Assembly (NCBI GenBank): GCA_024305405.1
Contig: JAKNDB010000085.1
Coordinates: 1,178,001-1,242,000, forward strand
From: Dirofilaria immitis
Taxonomy: Eukaryota; Nematoda; Chromadorea; Rhabditida; Onchocercidae
Direction of reading: 5' to 3'
Length of the DNA: 64,000 nt
Positions 12,072 to 23,726 of this stretch are shown here, piece after piece. The notes beneath the pieces were generated by a model that saw only the letters and a program-made list of their open reading frames with translations, was not told the DNA's origin and ran no database searches. The position numbers and the translations under genes are program-made. Each line of letters opens with the position of its first letter. Positions within the stretch are counted from its first letter, which is position 1.

Positions 12072-13780
12072 TTAATTGCTAAGTTTATAACGTATACACT
12101 TGCTTCCATCGAAAATATGACCTAATTGACAGCCGCAAATACTATGATTGCAAAAGCGCCAATATAATCACATTGTTGTGTATGCTGACACAGAACACCA
12201 TACTTTACTTTCCGATAACATAGTCCATTTATCAAAATATGATTTGGTGGACAAACACTTGAAACTACAATAAATATACAAATGTTATGTAATGATAAAA
12301 TGAAGCTGAAAAAGGAATATAAAAGTTCAATGTTTAAACAATCATAGGAATACTCTTTTTTTTTTTTTTTTAAATCTTTCCCAATAATTATTCAATATTT
12401 ATAATCTTCTCTTTAATTTCTCGGCTATCGCTATTTTCTTTAATTCATAGAACAACTTCACTATCAGAAAAAAGAAGTTTTAGCTTCCAAAGAATTTCCA
12501 TGATAATATCAGCCTAAAATTTCAAAAAAAAAAAAACTTACCTGCGACACATGAATAACCGTTGTATTGAGAACCGGCAGCGCATTGACATATATTTGAA
12601 ATGCACATTGCACCGCTTGTTTTGCATTGTATTGTCGTTGTACAGTATCCACCATACGATACGATCTTTACCATATCTAAGCATAAAAATAAGATCAAAA
12701 ATTGGCAGAGTTTAAGAATTTGATGCAATGAAATTAAATAATTTCATGCACATAAAAATAATGAAAATATCAAAATGAAACAGAATATTTATTGGTAGAG
12801 ATTTGAAGTATTTCGAGAATGTTTCTTTTTTTGAAAAATTTAATGTACCTGAACCATTCAAGCAGCAAATTCCTTGATAACAATAGGAACCTGGTAATAT
12901 ATTACGACACTGCAGGCTCGATATACAACGAATACCGTTCGACAACAATATATTAGCACTTGAATGTTGTCCAAGCGAAAAATTTGTCCCTGAAAATGAT
13001 AAAAATTACATTTGCATAATATTACTGATTAATTGAATCGGAATATTGTTTGGTAGAGATTTTAAATAATTCGAGAATATTTTTTTTTTTTGAAAAACGA
13101 TGAAATACCTGAAATATTCAAGCAGCAAACTCCTTGACAACAATAGGAATTCGATGATAAACTCTGACACTGTAAGTTCGATATACATAGATGAAATGAT
13201 ATATTCCTTCCTGGAGATTGTCCAAGCACAAAATATGATCCTTAAAAATGCCAAAAATTAAATTTCTATAATGTTACCGATCAATTTCAAATCTTAATTA
13301 AAAAGTTCATGCAAAAAAACGATTGAAAATATTGATTGCATGCATATTTTATGCAGTAAATGGAAATACTACTTCATTCACTCATCTAAGATATATATTT
13401 CTAATTACCATATTTGTATTAAAAATATGTTACATACAAAAAGACGATCGAAAATATTGGACGTAATTTTTAGCATATATTTGCAGTGCTATTATGAAAT
13501 ATTGTTCAATAAATAATTTAATAATTGAACTAATTCAATTATAGAATATACTTGAATATATATATATATATATATTTTAAAACGAAAAGGAAGTAAAAAT
13601 ATATTTTTTTAAGGAGAACTAAATGAAGCAATATTTGTCCATGCGTGTAAGTTATACGTTACATACATTGTAAACGAAACTTTTTTTTCACAAAATTGAT
13701 AATATGATGAATGGTAAATAAACTTTAAAGTATTGCTAACCTGTCAATAATAACGGAAGAAGCGATGACAAAAGTTGCAT
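12072..13780 (-). CDS. secreted cysteine-rich EB-module protein
   Basis: Five exons: 13741-13780, 13109-13240, 12849-12989, 12542-12676, 12072-12264; every internal junction is phase 1. ATG 13780 is one base after a TTTTCAG acceptor, indicating trans-splicing. Exon 1 encodes a signal-peptide core (MQLLSSLLPLLLTG). Exons 2 and 3 are diverged duplicates (C-x5-C-x8-C pattern ending in CCLN), with similar flanking sequence. Exon 4 (YGGYCTTTIQCKTSGAMC) and exon 5 (VCPPNHILINGLC ... SICGCQLGHIFDGSKC) have the cysteine spacing of EB modules, found in secreted nematode proteins. The product is about 215 residues. In exon 5 one base is missing beside the A run at 12152-12155; restoring it places a Cys in register and removes a premature stop. 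The EB call is by pattern; function is unknown. Confidence 0.7.
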
Positions 13781-15139
13781 CCTGAAAATGATATAATTAT
13801 CGAAATAATAAATATTTCGTAATAAATATGAGAAATTTTCTTATCGATCATTCTTAAAATTTTTCTTCAAAATACTAATAAATTTTTGATCGTTTTGAAA
13901 AGCGAAAAAAAACGATGTAAAAATGAAAGGTTTGCCATTTCGTTTTTAAAATTTCAGAAAGTTCAAAACAGCTTAATGTAATAGAATTTAGCAAATTATG
14001 CAAAGCAAATTCACTAATCAAGCAAACAACGAAGTAGCAAATGATATTAAGCATTTTATGAAAACTTCTTTATATTCAACAAAATATACAATAACCAGCA
14101 TCAAAAGGAATAAAAAAGAAGTACCAAAAATCACAAATTGTTTACATCTATGGCAGAAGCGATAAAAATCTCTTGACTATTCCGACTATTCAATTGATAA
14201 CCGCTCTTCCTAATATTATTTAATTTTATTCAAGGTGTGCTATTTTTATTCTACTTACGCGAATACTTATCAATTTCATCAAATCATTTTCAGTATCACA
14301 ATATTTCCAATTTTCAATTGATAACCTCTTTCTAATACTATTTGCTTTTATTTCGAGATATGTTATATTCATTCTAATTATGTGAATACTTAAAACTATT
14401 CATTGATTAATCCTAATTTCAAGTAAATGATTTTTTCCTTGTGACAAATTCTTCATTGATTAGATTAATATCAAATATACCCACGTGTTATTTATAATAT
14501 AAATAATTCCCATTTATTTTGATATATATGTATATGGTGTTCAAAATTTCACTTCTGTTAGTTCTTGAGGATTTTATGTCAATTCCGATAAATATACAAT
14601 AATATTAATTTATGATTTAAGTTACCTTAATTTAATAAACATATGACTTGTAATAATAATATTAAATATAGTGAATAACTTATTTTATATTTTTAATTTA
14701 AATATAATTGACATTTTTAAGAATATACGAATGCATGGTTTTATAATTCGCTTTTAAAAATAATAATGCGAAAATTATGATAAGATTAGCAATATTAACA
14801 CATTTAGAAATCCAAAATTCATGATAAACCTAGAGGTAATGATAAGTTTAATGCTTTTATAGCATAAATGATAAGAAGTGATTTTTTAAAAAAATGATCT
14901 GAAGAATATTCTTCATCTGGGAAACATATGATCTCTATTTCTATATTTAATACCGGTACTCAAAGACGAATGTTATTTTGGCTTGTTTATAAATTCTGAG
15001 AACATTTTTTTTCGTTATCATGATTAATCAGTGCTATCCAAACAATATGACTCATTACAGTAGAAGAAGACCCTATTTTTTGAATAACTTTGATGCATGA
15101 TAACCTGAAGAATAATTGCTCGAAATCTCAATTAATATA
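13781..15139. other. AT-rich intergenic stretch, no gene seen
   Basis: Upstream flank of the EB-module gene. No further exons or family matches seen. It may hold the promoter, but I find no clear TATA or other element. Confidence 0.5.
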
Positions 15140-17990
15140 ATCAGATGAAATATATACAATTAGTTTTCTGAAAACACAATGTATCTTTCATCATACATTT
15201 TATTGCCACTTGTAATGATTAATGATCTTTGCCAACATTTGACTTTTCAGAGACGACTTTATTCAGATTCATGTATAATCAGCCGAACAATAATTGAATT
15301 AGGAATATTTCGTTTCTCTCTGCCTTATCTTTATTTATTTGATCATTAATAATTCAGCATTAGTCGTCGTATTTGAAATAGAAATAATTGCATATAAAGG
15401 AACATTTTTAATCAATTAAATATCAAAATGACTAAAAAATTTTGACAAGCCGAAGACTTTATAACATGCAAATGTTTCGTGTAGTATAGTTTCGAAAATT
15501 TCCGGAACAAAAGATTATTGTTTACTGTCATTGTCATCAGCGTTTGGTCTTCCAAAGGTTTATTTTTTCATTCATAATTATGTAAAGTGGTAAAACAAAA
15601 ACGATAATAATTGCATTGAATCAAAATGAAATCTTTGGAATATTATGTTCTACCCTATTTTTAAATTTGAATTACTTACGATAATTTGAATGTTATATAT
15701 AATTGGAAGAACAAAAATAGACGTACTTTCATGCAATTCTAGAAAATATTCAAAGCAATGCACAAGTTGCATCGAAGGAATGACATTACCTACTCTCTGG
15801 CTCCAGAGGAGAAATTTTTCTGACAAATATTTTTCTAAATTAGTATTAACAAAATGAAAGTTTTACATTTTTATATCATAAGCATAACAAGTTATCCTTA
15901 CTGAAGATCGACTATGCTTTAAAGCAAGGTTTTTGTATAATAAAGAGAAAATAATATTGCAGCCGAGAGAAATAGATAGAAAGTCTCTATGAAATTGACG
16001 AAAAATTAATTACATTTCGTACCCATGTATCGTTTATAATATAATTTCAAAATCTCATTCATGATGCAAAATTCAAAAAAGCGACTAATCTTCTTCAAAC
16101 GAATTAAATGAAATGAAAGTTAAAGGAGATTAAAAATTGTAATAGAGTCTGACTCACAGATGATTTTCGTCACCTCTGTCAGCCTTGATTATATGAATAG
16201 TCAGGAGGGGTTTAAATATCTGTTGAGATAGGAGTGGCAATCAACGTATAATAGAAATGGCAAACCATAATTATGGAGAGATTACTTAGTTAATGTTTAA
16301 TACTATTTCTTAATTCCATATATCAAAAATAAAATTTACTATATGGATATATCTGTAATTGATATTATTAATTATTATCATCAGATGAAATACTTACTAT
16401 ACATAAATTTGAAAATTTTTATTCGATTCGGTTTTCGAAAACACAGTCCATCTTTTAACATACATTTTATTACCACTTGTAATGGCAATAATGACAAATG
16501 ATCGTTATTCAGATTCCTGTACAATCAACCGAACAATGACTGAATTAGGAATATTTCGTTTCTCTCTGCCTTATCTTTATTTATTTGATCAGTAAGAATT
16601 CAGCATTAATCGTATTTGGAAAAAACATCCTTAATCAGTTAAGTGTCAAAATGACTAAGAAATTCTGATAAGCCGAAAACTTTATAACATGCACATGTTT
16701 CGTGTAGTATAGTTCCGAAAATTTTTGAAACAAAAAAATCATTGCTTACTATCGTTGTTCATCAGCATTTGCCTTCCAAAGGACTAATTAATCCCAAAAT
16801 TTTTCATTCATAATTATGTAAAGTGGTAAAACAAAAAATCATACTAATTGTGTGTATCAAAAGGAAATCTTTGGAATATTATATTTTATTCTATTTTTAA
16901 ATTTGAATTAACTTACGATAATTTGAATATTATATAATTGGAAGAACAAAGAATGGATGATGAAATGAATATTGATAGACGTACTTTCTTGCAATTCTAG
17001 AATACATTGTTGCATTGAAGAAATGACAATACCCATTTTCCGGCTCTATTCTAAATTAGTATTAATAAAATAAAAGTTTTGCATTTATTATTGATAAGAT
17101 GTAGCATGTTCCGCTTATATCATAAGTATAACAAGTTGTCCGTATTGGAGATCGGCTATGCTTTAAAGCAAAGTTTTTGCATAACAAAAGAGAAAATAAT
17201 ATTGCAGCAGAAACAGACACAAGGCCTCTATGAAATTGACGAAAAATTAATTACATTTCGCACTATTAAATTGACGAAAAATTAATTACATTTCGTAATA
17301 TTATTCCAAAATCTCATTCATGACACAAACTTCAAATGATTTAAATGAAATGAATGTTAAAGGTATGAAAAGGTTGAAAATTGCAACAGAGCTTGATTCA
17401 AATCTTTCATCACCTCTCTCGACCTTGATTATATGAATAGTCAGGGTTTTTAAATCCTTATTAAGGTAGGGAGTGGTATTCAACGTATAATCGAAATAAC
17501 AATCCACTATTATGGAGAGATTACTCGGTTAATGTTTAATACTACTGATTAATCTCATATATCAAAAATTAAAAATTTATAATATGGACATATTTCGTGT
17601 AATTGATATTATTAATTATTATCATCAGATATTTATTATATAAATTTGTTTGAAGAATTTCTATTCGATTAGGTTTTCGAATCTTCCATCATTTATCATT
17701 ATTGCCATTATAAATGGCAATAATGATAAATGATCGTTCTTAAAATTTGACTTTTCAGAGACGACTTTATTCAAATTTATGTCCAATTTACATGTTTCAA
17801 TCGAACGATAGCTGGATTAGGAATATTTTGTTTCCCCTGTTTTGTCTTTATTTATTTGATCATTAAGAATTCAGCACCAGTCGTATTTGAAATAAAAATA
17901 ATTGTATATGAAGAAACACTTTCAATTAATTAAATATTAAAATGACTAAGAAATTTTCACAAGTATAAAAACATGCCTCATTTCATAATA
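15140..17990. repeat. tandem segmental duplication, about 1.24-kb unit, 2.3 copies
   Basis: Copy 1 spans about 15140-16380, copy 2 about 16381-17620, and a truncated copy 3 about 17621-17990. Shared landmarks include CAGAGACGACTTTATTCA, TAGGAATATTTCGTTTCTCT, TTATAACATGCA, and GATTATATGAATAGTCAGG. Copies differ by many substitutions and small indels, so the duplication is not recent. Open frames in one copy (for example 17301-17507 on -) are broken in the other, so I see no conserved protein. It could be a non-coding locus, an unrecognised mobile element, or simple segmental duplication. Confidence 0.85.
17688..17734. repeat. perfect hairpin, 22-bp arms, 3-nt loop
   Basis: Arm 17688-17709 is the exact reverse complement of 17713-17734, loop ATA. 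It lies in copy 3 of the 1.24-kb duplication. The matching part of copy 2 (about 16450-16505) is imperfect, so the palindrome is specific to the truncated copy. Confidence 0.8.
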
Positions 17991-19190
17991 GGTATATAAA
18001 GTTAGAGTAATATAAAAAGACGGTAAGGAATAAAAGGCTAATTTAGAAGAAAAAATTCCTGAATTTCTGGAATTTGGTGGTGAATTTTTCAAAAACGAAA
18101 GTAAACACAGAAATTTGGTCTCAAAAAAAGAAATGGAAAAATTTAAGCATCCTCCTCGTCCTTAAAGATATCATTAATTCACATCTAATGCCAATGTCAA
18201 ATTCAAATCTTAAACAATGACAGTAAAGCACTATAATCTCTCATCTTTCAAAACTTTTCTAAATGTGGGATCACTATTTACTGTTTGGCTGACGAGAAGG
18301 ACACGAAAAAAGATAAGTGATGGCAAGTAACATAATTAGGATGTGTTATTCAAATAAATTCCGTACTAAAAATTCCACGATAGGAATAAAAGTCATGATT
18401 GTGATTTCCTGATGCATTAAGTCTAGTCATATTAATCAATTTAGCTGATAATTATATAATAATGCTAATTTTTATCTAATGATTATATAATGATAATAAA
18501 TTAATTAATTCATTATACAGTAATAATGAACTAATGACACATACTGTAAATGAAAAATCAATAAAATTGTCTGAATTTCTTTTATGGAAAGAGTGAAAAA
18601 TTTCAAACCAAACTGTAAGGATAATAAACTTATAATTGTTGCAAGTTAGTTAGGTAACAGAATGCAAGTTATTCCATGTCTGATTGCTTCAAAAAAGATA
18701 CAACAATTGAGCTGAAAAATGAAAATTAAGAAATAAAACAAATAATGGAAATGTTCGAAGGAAAGAAATAAATTGAAGTACAAACCTCAAATTTTAAATT
18801 TAATAAAGAAAAATGAAAAAAACAATTTCCGTCCTAAAATACATATAGAAAGATTATTAAATTGTTAGCTAAATAATAATCCATTCCAATTATATAATTT
18901 TCTTAAAAGTATTACAAATGAATGAAAAAGCTCAGTGCAGAGCCATTCCAATGAGAATGGATATCTCAATTTTCACGTTAACAACGTAAATTCAATTCCT
19001 GCACGAATACTTCAATTTGGCACGTTTTCGGCATTCTGTCACTCTTTTATATTCCAACGAGATGACATAACCATGTATTGTAGTGAAGTGAGAGCGCAAA
19101 AATTACATTATTTATCTTTGCTTACCATTAGTTAGTTTTGCTGTTAAGAATGGGATTACGGGAACTATTCCCATTTTATTTTATTGATTT
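17991..19190. other. AT-rich intergenic stretch, no gene seen
   Basis: Slightly more complex patches near 18110-18340 and 18935-19100 show no consistent frame on either strand and no splice-supported exon. Confidence 0.5.
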
Positions 19191-19191
19191 G

Positions 19192-19722
19192 AATGAATTT
19201 GAGTAAATTGATATTCGATATAGAAATACATGTATTTAAGTAAATTGATATTCGATATAGAAATACATGTATTTAAGTAAATTGATATTCGATATAGAAA
19301 TACATGTATTTGAATAAATTGGTATCTGATATAGAAATACATGTATTTAAGTAAATTGATATTCGATATAGAAATACATGTATTTAAGTAAATTGATATT
19401 CGATATAGAAATACATGTATTTAAGTAAATTGATATTCGATATAGAAATACATGTATTTAAATAAATTGATATTCGATATAGAAATACATGTATTTAAGT
19501 AAATTGATATTCGATATAGAAATACATGTATTTAAGTAAATTGATATTCGATATAGAAATACATGTATTTAAGTAAATTGATATTCGATATAGAAATACA
19601 TGTATTTAAGTAAATTGATATTCGATATAGAAATACATGTATTTAAGTAAATTGATATTCGATATAGAAATACATGTATTTGAATAAATTGGTATTTGAT
19701 ATAGAAATACATGTATTTAAAT
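19192..19722. repeat. 37-bp minisatellite, about 14 copies
   Basis: The unit reads TAAATTGATATTCGATATAG followed by AAATACATGTATTTAAG. Copies are nearly identical; variants carry TTGAATAAATTGGTATCTG in place of the TAAG/GATATTCG portion, at copies near the middle and the 3' end. No coding content. Confidence 0.97.
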
Positions 19723-20083
19723 GAATTGGTATTTGCAAAAGTTCATTATGAGATTTCTTGTTCAAATATGACGATAAAAAAATTCAATTTCATTCAAATT
19801 TCCTATAACTTTCATTTTTTAGTTACTTCAATATTTTTATATTTGAATTCTTCTGGGATGAAAATTCCTTCAGCTTCAAATTTAAATTTTAAGATGAAGA
19901 TGGAAGGAAGAAAGGATTAAGCTGCAAATTATAATTAATAATTTCAATATGAATATAGCAATGCGAGTAATACTGAAGACTAGAAAAAAATCAAAATTAA
20001 GATTCATTCATTATATTAAATAGTTAGGCTAGTAATACTGAAGACTAAGCTAATACTTGTAATTTCAATATAAATATAGCAGT

Positions 20084-20085
20084 CC

Positions 20086-20121
<36 letters not shown>

Positions 20122-20122
20122 C
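20084..20122. repeat. (GTA)n microsatellite on the 5' side of the bacterial fragment
   Basis: About 11 uninterrupted GTA/TAG units. A second, interrupted GTA run (about 20539-20567) abuts the 3' end of the same fragment. Confidence 0.95.
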
Positions 20123-20149
20123 AAAGATACGAAGATTTTCATGAATGAC

Positions 20150-20541
20150 CTGAAGAAAGTCAACCTGTCGTTTATATAATTAACGATGTATTTACTGTTC
20201 AAATGTCTCAAGGAACCATGAAGGTTACTAACCTAAATAATTAGAAAGTAGGAAAGAAAATAAACCTGGAACAAGCAATGAGACTAAGTGATAGCTTAAT
20301 GGCCACCTAGTCCAGGGTAATATTGATAAGACAGTACAAATTCTCGCAATCAACCAAAATTTGGATTCTCATGAAATCAAGCTGTCGTACTCACAAGAGT
20401 TAATTAAATTTGTTGCAAAAAGGGATCTATGACGCTAGATGGAGTTTCTCTCACAGTAAATTCAGTTACCATCCAAGAATTTGTTGTTAACATTATTCCC
20501 TACAAATGGCAAAACACAACTTTTCAGTATAACAAAGGTAG
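20150..20541 (+). pseudogene. ribE: riboflavin synthase alpha-chain fragment, bacterial origin
   Basis: Conceptual translation in three frames gives one continuous riboflavin synthase sequence. Frame 1 (20185-20303) reads VFTVQMSQGTMKVTNLNN, stop, KVGKKINLEQAMRLSDS. Frame 2 (20301-20431) reads GHLVQGNIDKTVQILAINQN and onward to SYSQELIKFVAK. Frame 3 (about 20420-20540) reads KGSMTLDGVSLTVNS and VVNIIP. These are the family's conserved end of the first lumazine-binding repeat, the linker GHLVQG, and the second repeat's DGVSLTV and NIIP motifs. It covers about 120 of a usual ~200 residues, without either terminus. Breaks are a TAG where the family has Trp, one lost base near 20293, and one lost base in the A run near 20420. 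Animals lack this enzyme while Wolbachia encode it; a Wolbachia nuclear insertion is inferred, not proven. Confidence 0.85.
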
Positions 20542-21302
20542 TAGTAGTAGTAGTATTAGTAGTAATACTGAAGATTAAGCTAAATATATCTGATAATATT
20601 ATTAATAATGACTGATATATCAATAAAGTCAAAAACAAAATATTAACTAATTAAGTTCCTTTTTATGTCTAAATTTGAACGATAATATTTAGTCATATGT
20701 CAATTAGTAAAATATTTTCGTACAAATTATTTGAATTAAAAAAATAAAAAAAAATTTGAAATTGGGAAATGGTTGATGTTAGTCCTAAGCAAGTTAAGTT
20801 TCATTCATTATATTAAACAGTAAAGTCAGTAATACTGAAGATTAAGCTAATTCTATGTAAACAAATTCAAAAGATAACTAATATTTGTTGCAGAAAATAG
20901 AACTTTATAAGGAAATTATGACGAAAGAGAAATTGAACAAATTTTATTTCATTGTTTATATAATATAGTACATTTATATTAACGTAATATTAAGGTAATA
21001 TACGTAATTAATTAGTTTGCATAAACATGTAATTTATAGTTATTTATTTAATTTTTGATTTATAGCTATTTATTTAATCTTTTGCATAATTTATAATTTA
21101 AGCATAATTTATGCAAAAGGAATTTGCTTAGCTATTTAATTATTTATCAATAAATAATTATAAAAAAAAAAAAGACCACAGTTTTGTTTATAGAAATAAG
21201 CAAAAAAAAAGGAAAAAATTTACGTTGCAAAATAAATGAAAGCAAAAAAAATTCGTTAATTCAAATTCAATTTATCAAACTTCACATTAATTTGGAATAA
21301 TT

Positions 21303-21485
21303 TCAGATACTTCTCAATTTCTATTTAAGATACTTTTCAGTTTCCATTTAAGATACTTTTCAATTTTCATTTTAGGTGTTTTTTAATTTCCATTTAAGAT
21401 ACTTTTTAATTTCCGTTTAAGGTACTTTTCAATTTTCACTTAAGTAATTTTTCATTTCCATTTATGGTATTTTTTCAATTTTCCG
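21303..21485. repeat. degenerate 23-bp tandem repeat, about 8 copies
   Basis: Unit approximates AGATACTTTTCAGTTTCCAT plus TTA, with substitutions in every copy. Confidence 0.75.
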
Positions 21486-23202
21486 GAAAAAATTTCTTCA
21501 ATCGTTTTTGTCATTGTTAATTATACAGTTGGAAATAATTTTATCAAAATTAAGGGAATGATATTTTAAATTAAATATATAAAAGGAAGTTTTGAAGAGT
21601 CTAATTAAGAAGATTCTTAGAGTTTTCCTTAAATTCAATAGGTTTGGTAATTGAATGATTATGTCAAACAGAGACTTAAAGTTATTCAAAGATAAATTTC
21701 ATTTAAGCCTTTTTATTTCATTTAAATTTCATTTAGATGATGGAATTATAATTGATCGAATTGTTAACACTTAAAAATAGATAAATTAAAGAATATTATC
21801 TAATTATATCTATACTATCAGATAACTATCAGACAATTCATAAAATATATATAAAAGATCAATTTTAACCTGTAATATCATTATTAGTTCAAGAAAAAGA
21901 TATTTTGACCTTTGGAAAGCGATGTTCATAGTTAGACATGTATGCACATAAGTAGATACGAACTCTCATCCTCCTTCGTATTTACTTGTATAAAGTGATC
22001 TATTGTCAACAAATCAATAAGATCAATATATTACTCCAATCCTCTTTCTTCATATTATAAGGTTTCAAAGTTTTAAGCATTCAATCATTTTCATTCATTT
22101 CGATTTCATATTTCATCGTTCGAAAATTTTAGAATTGTAATAAAAATATTAAGTCGTTTAATTATGTGGAAATTCTTAAAAGAAAGAAATATTGTTTGGC
22201 CTGTCGTTTTTCTAAGACCTAATACCATAATATTGGCGATTATCTAAATTTTAAAAGGTTACGAGATTCTTATATTTATTCTTTCTTAAAATATGTCAGC
22301 GTATAATATCAGGTTTTTAAAGGAATTGTATAATCTTATAATCATTTGCTAAACTATATTGAAATTACGTTAGGCAATTATTAGTTATATGACCTCATAA
22401 TCATCGCTGAATTATATAGTAACAATAATACTAGCATCAATCATATTGAAGCTTTTTTTTCCTATAATGAACTGATTGTTCATTTTTCTTAAACTTTTTA
22501 TTTTGGGAAAAAATTGCGAGAATTTCGGAATATTGCGATAAACAATCATTGATATATTATCATTGTTATAGAGAGAGATTGAGACATACAGCTGCAGGTA
22601 TCATTGTTACTATATAATCATAAACTTATTATGTTTAACTTTATCACTATCATTTTTAGCATTTATTACTACTTTTAATAATTTATGATTTTTAAATAAG
22701 TTGTTATCAATTTGATTTCTGAAAACAAAATGAATTCGTAACTATTGTTTTCCTTCTTTAACGACTTAATTTATTTGCTCTTTTTTTAAAGAATTTTTTG
22801 CTCATAATTATTTGCTACCTTAATAATTCTAATATATACAATTTGGTTTATTTTTTTTTTTTTTTTACCTTTACCAATGTCATGAATTTGAAATAATTTC
22901 CTTGTTTTGCATATTTTTATTTTCTTGAAGATGAACAAACAAACTATTGAGTAGCAAGCATACCTGATTAAATTATTTAGGGATTTATTATTGAATTTGA
23001 ATATATTCAAAGCATTAAGAGAATCAAAATTTTTTCGTAAAATTAACATTACTAAAAATATACTCAAAACAAAGTTTTAAGCTTAACATTGCTAAAAAAA
23101 GAAATTTAAAACTTCTGGATGATGAAAATTTCATTTCATATTTAAAAGTAACATTTAAGTTTTCCTTAAATAATTTTTTAATATTTCAATTTGTTGATCA
23201 AC

Positions 23203-23273
23203 ATAACGAAGATTTCTAGCGATCATTTAATAATAGTATAACGAAGATTTCTAGCGATCATTTAATAATAGTA
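23203..23273. repeat. 35-bp exact tandem duplication
   Basis: Two identical adjacent copies of a unit starting ATAACGAAGATTTCTAGCGA. Confidence 0.9.
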
Positions 23274-23726
23274 TTTCAAAACTTTTCTAACATTGACTAA
23301 ACAATTCCATTAATTTTGACTTCCTTTCATAATTGTTTTGTAAATGTATTTCGAATTTTTGATTCCTTAATTTCCAATTCTGAATCCTTCCATTTGTTTA
23401 ATTTCTAATAATAATGAAATTTTAAAACAAAAAATCAATTGTTGATTTTTTTCTCTTTTCTCTTTCAAATCATTTGTTTATTCACATAATTTTTATGAAT
23501 ATAATTTTATAAAAATCAATCAATCAATCATGTTTCCTCATCTTACAACAAACATACTAGATGATCGAGAGCGAATAGTATAAAATTAACAACAATTCAA
23601 TCATTAAATTATTATTACGTTAAATTTATAGATAAACGAACAATTGTTTAACAATCAATTTAATTTATAATTTAATGAAAATTATGCAGTAATGTAATAA
23701 AATATAATTTCAGCAATAAATAAATA

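Larger units (their letters stand above)
20541..23726. other. AT-rich intergenic stretch with small repeats
   Basis: No supported gene. A short motif AGTAATACTGAAGATTAAGC recurs around the bacterial fragment (about 19967, 20031, 20560, 20826). Other repeats are listed separately. A trans-splice acceptor for the kinase gene ends the interval. Confidence 0.5.

Noticed and set aside
17301..17507. 68-codon open frame on - in duplication copy 2
   Set aside because: The corresponding segment in copy 1 is interrupted by stops, so the frame is not conserved.
20141..20541. Host gene or LTR element for the riboflavin synthase segment
   Set aside because: The motifs are specific to bacterial-type riboflavin synthase and no element hallmarks flank it; no introns are present.
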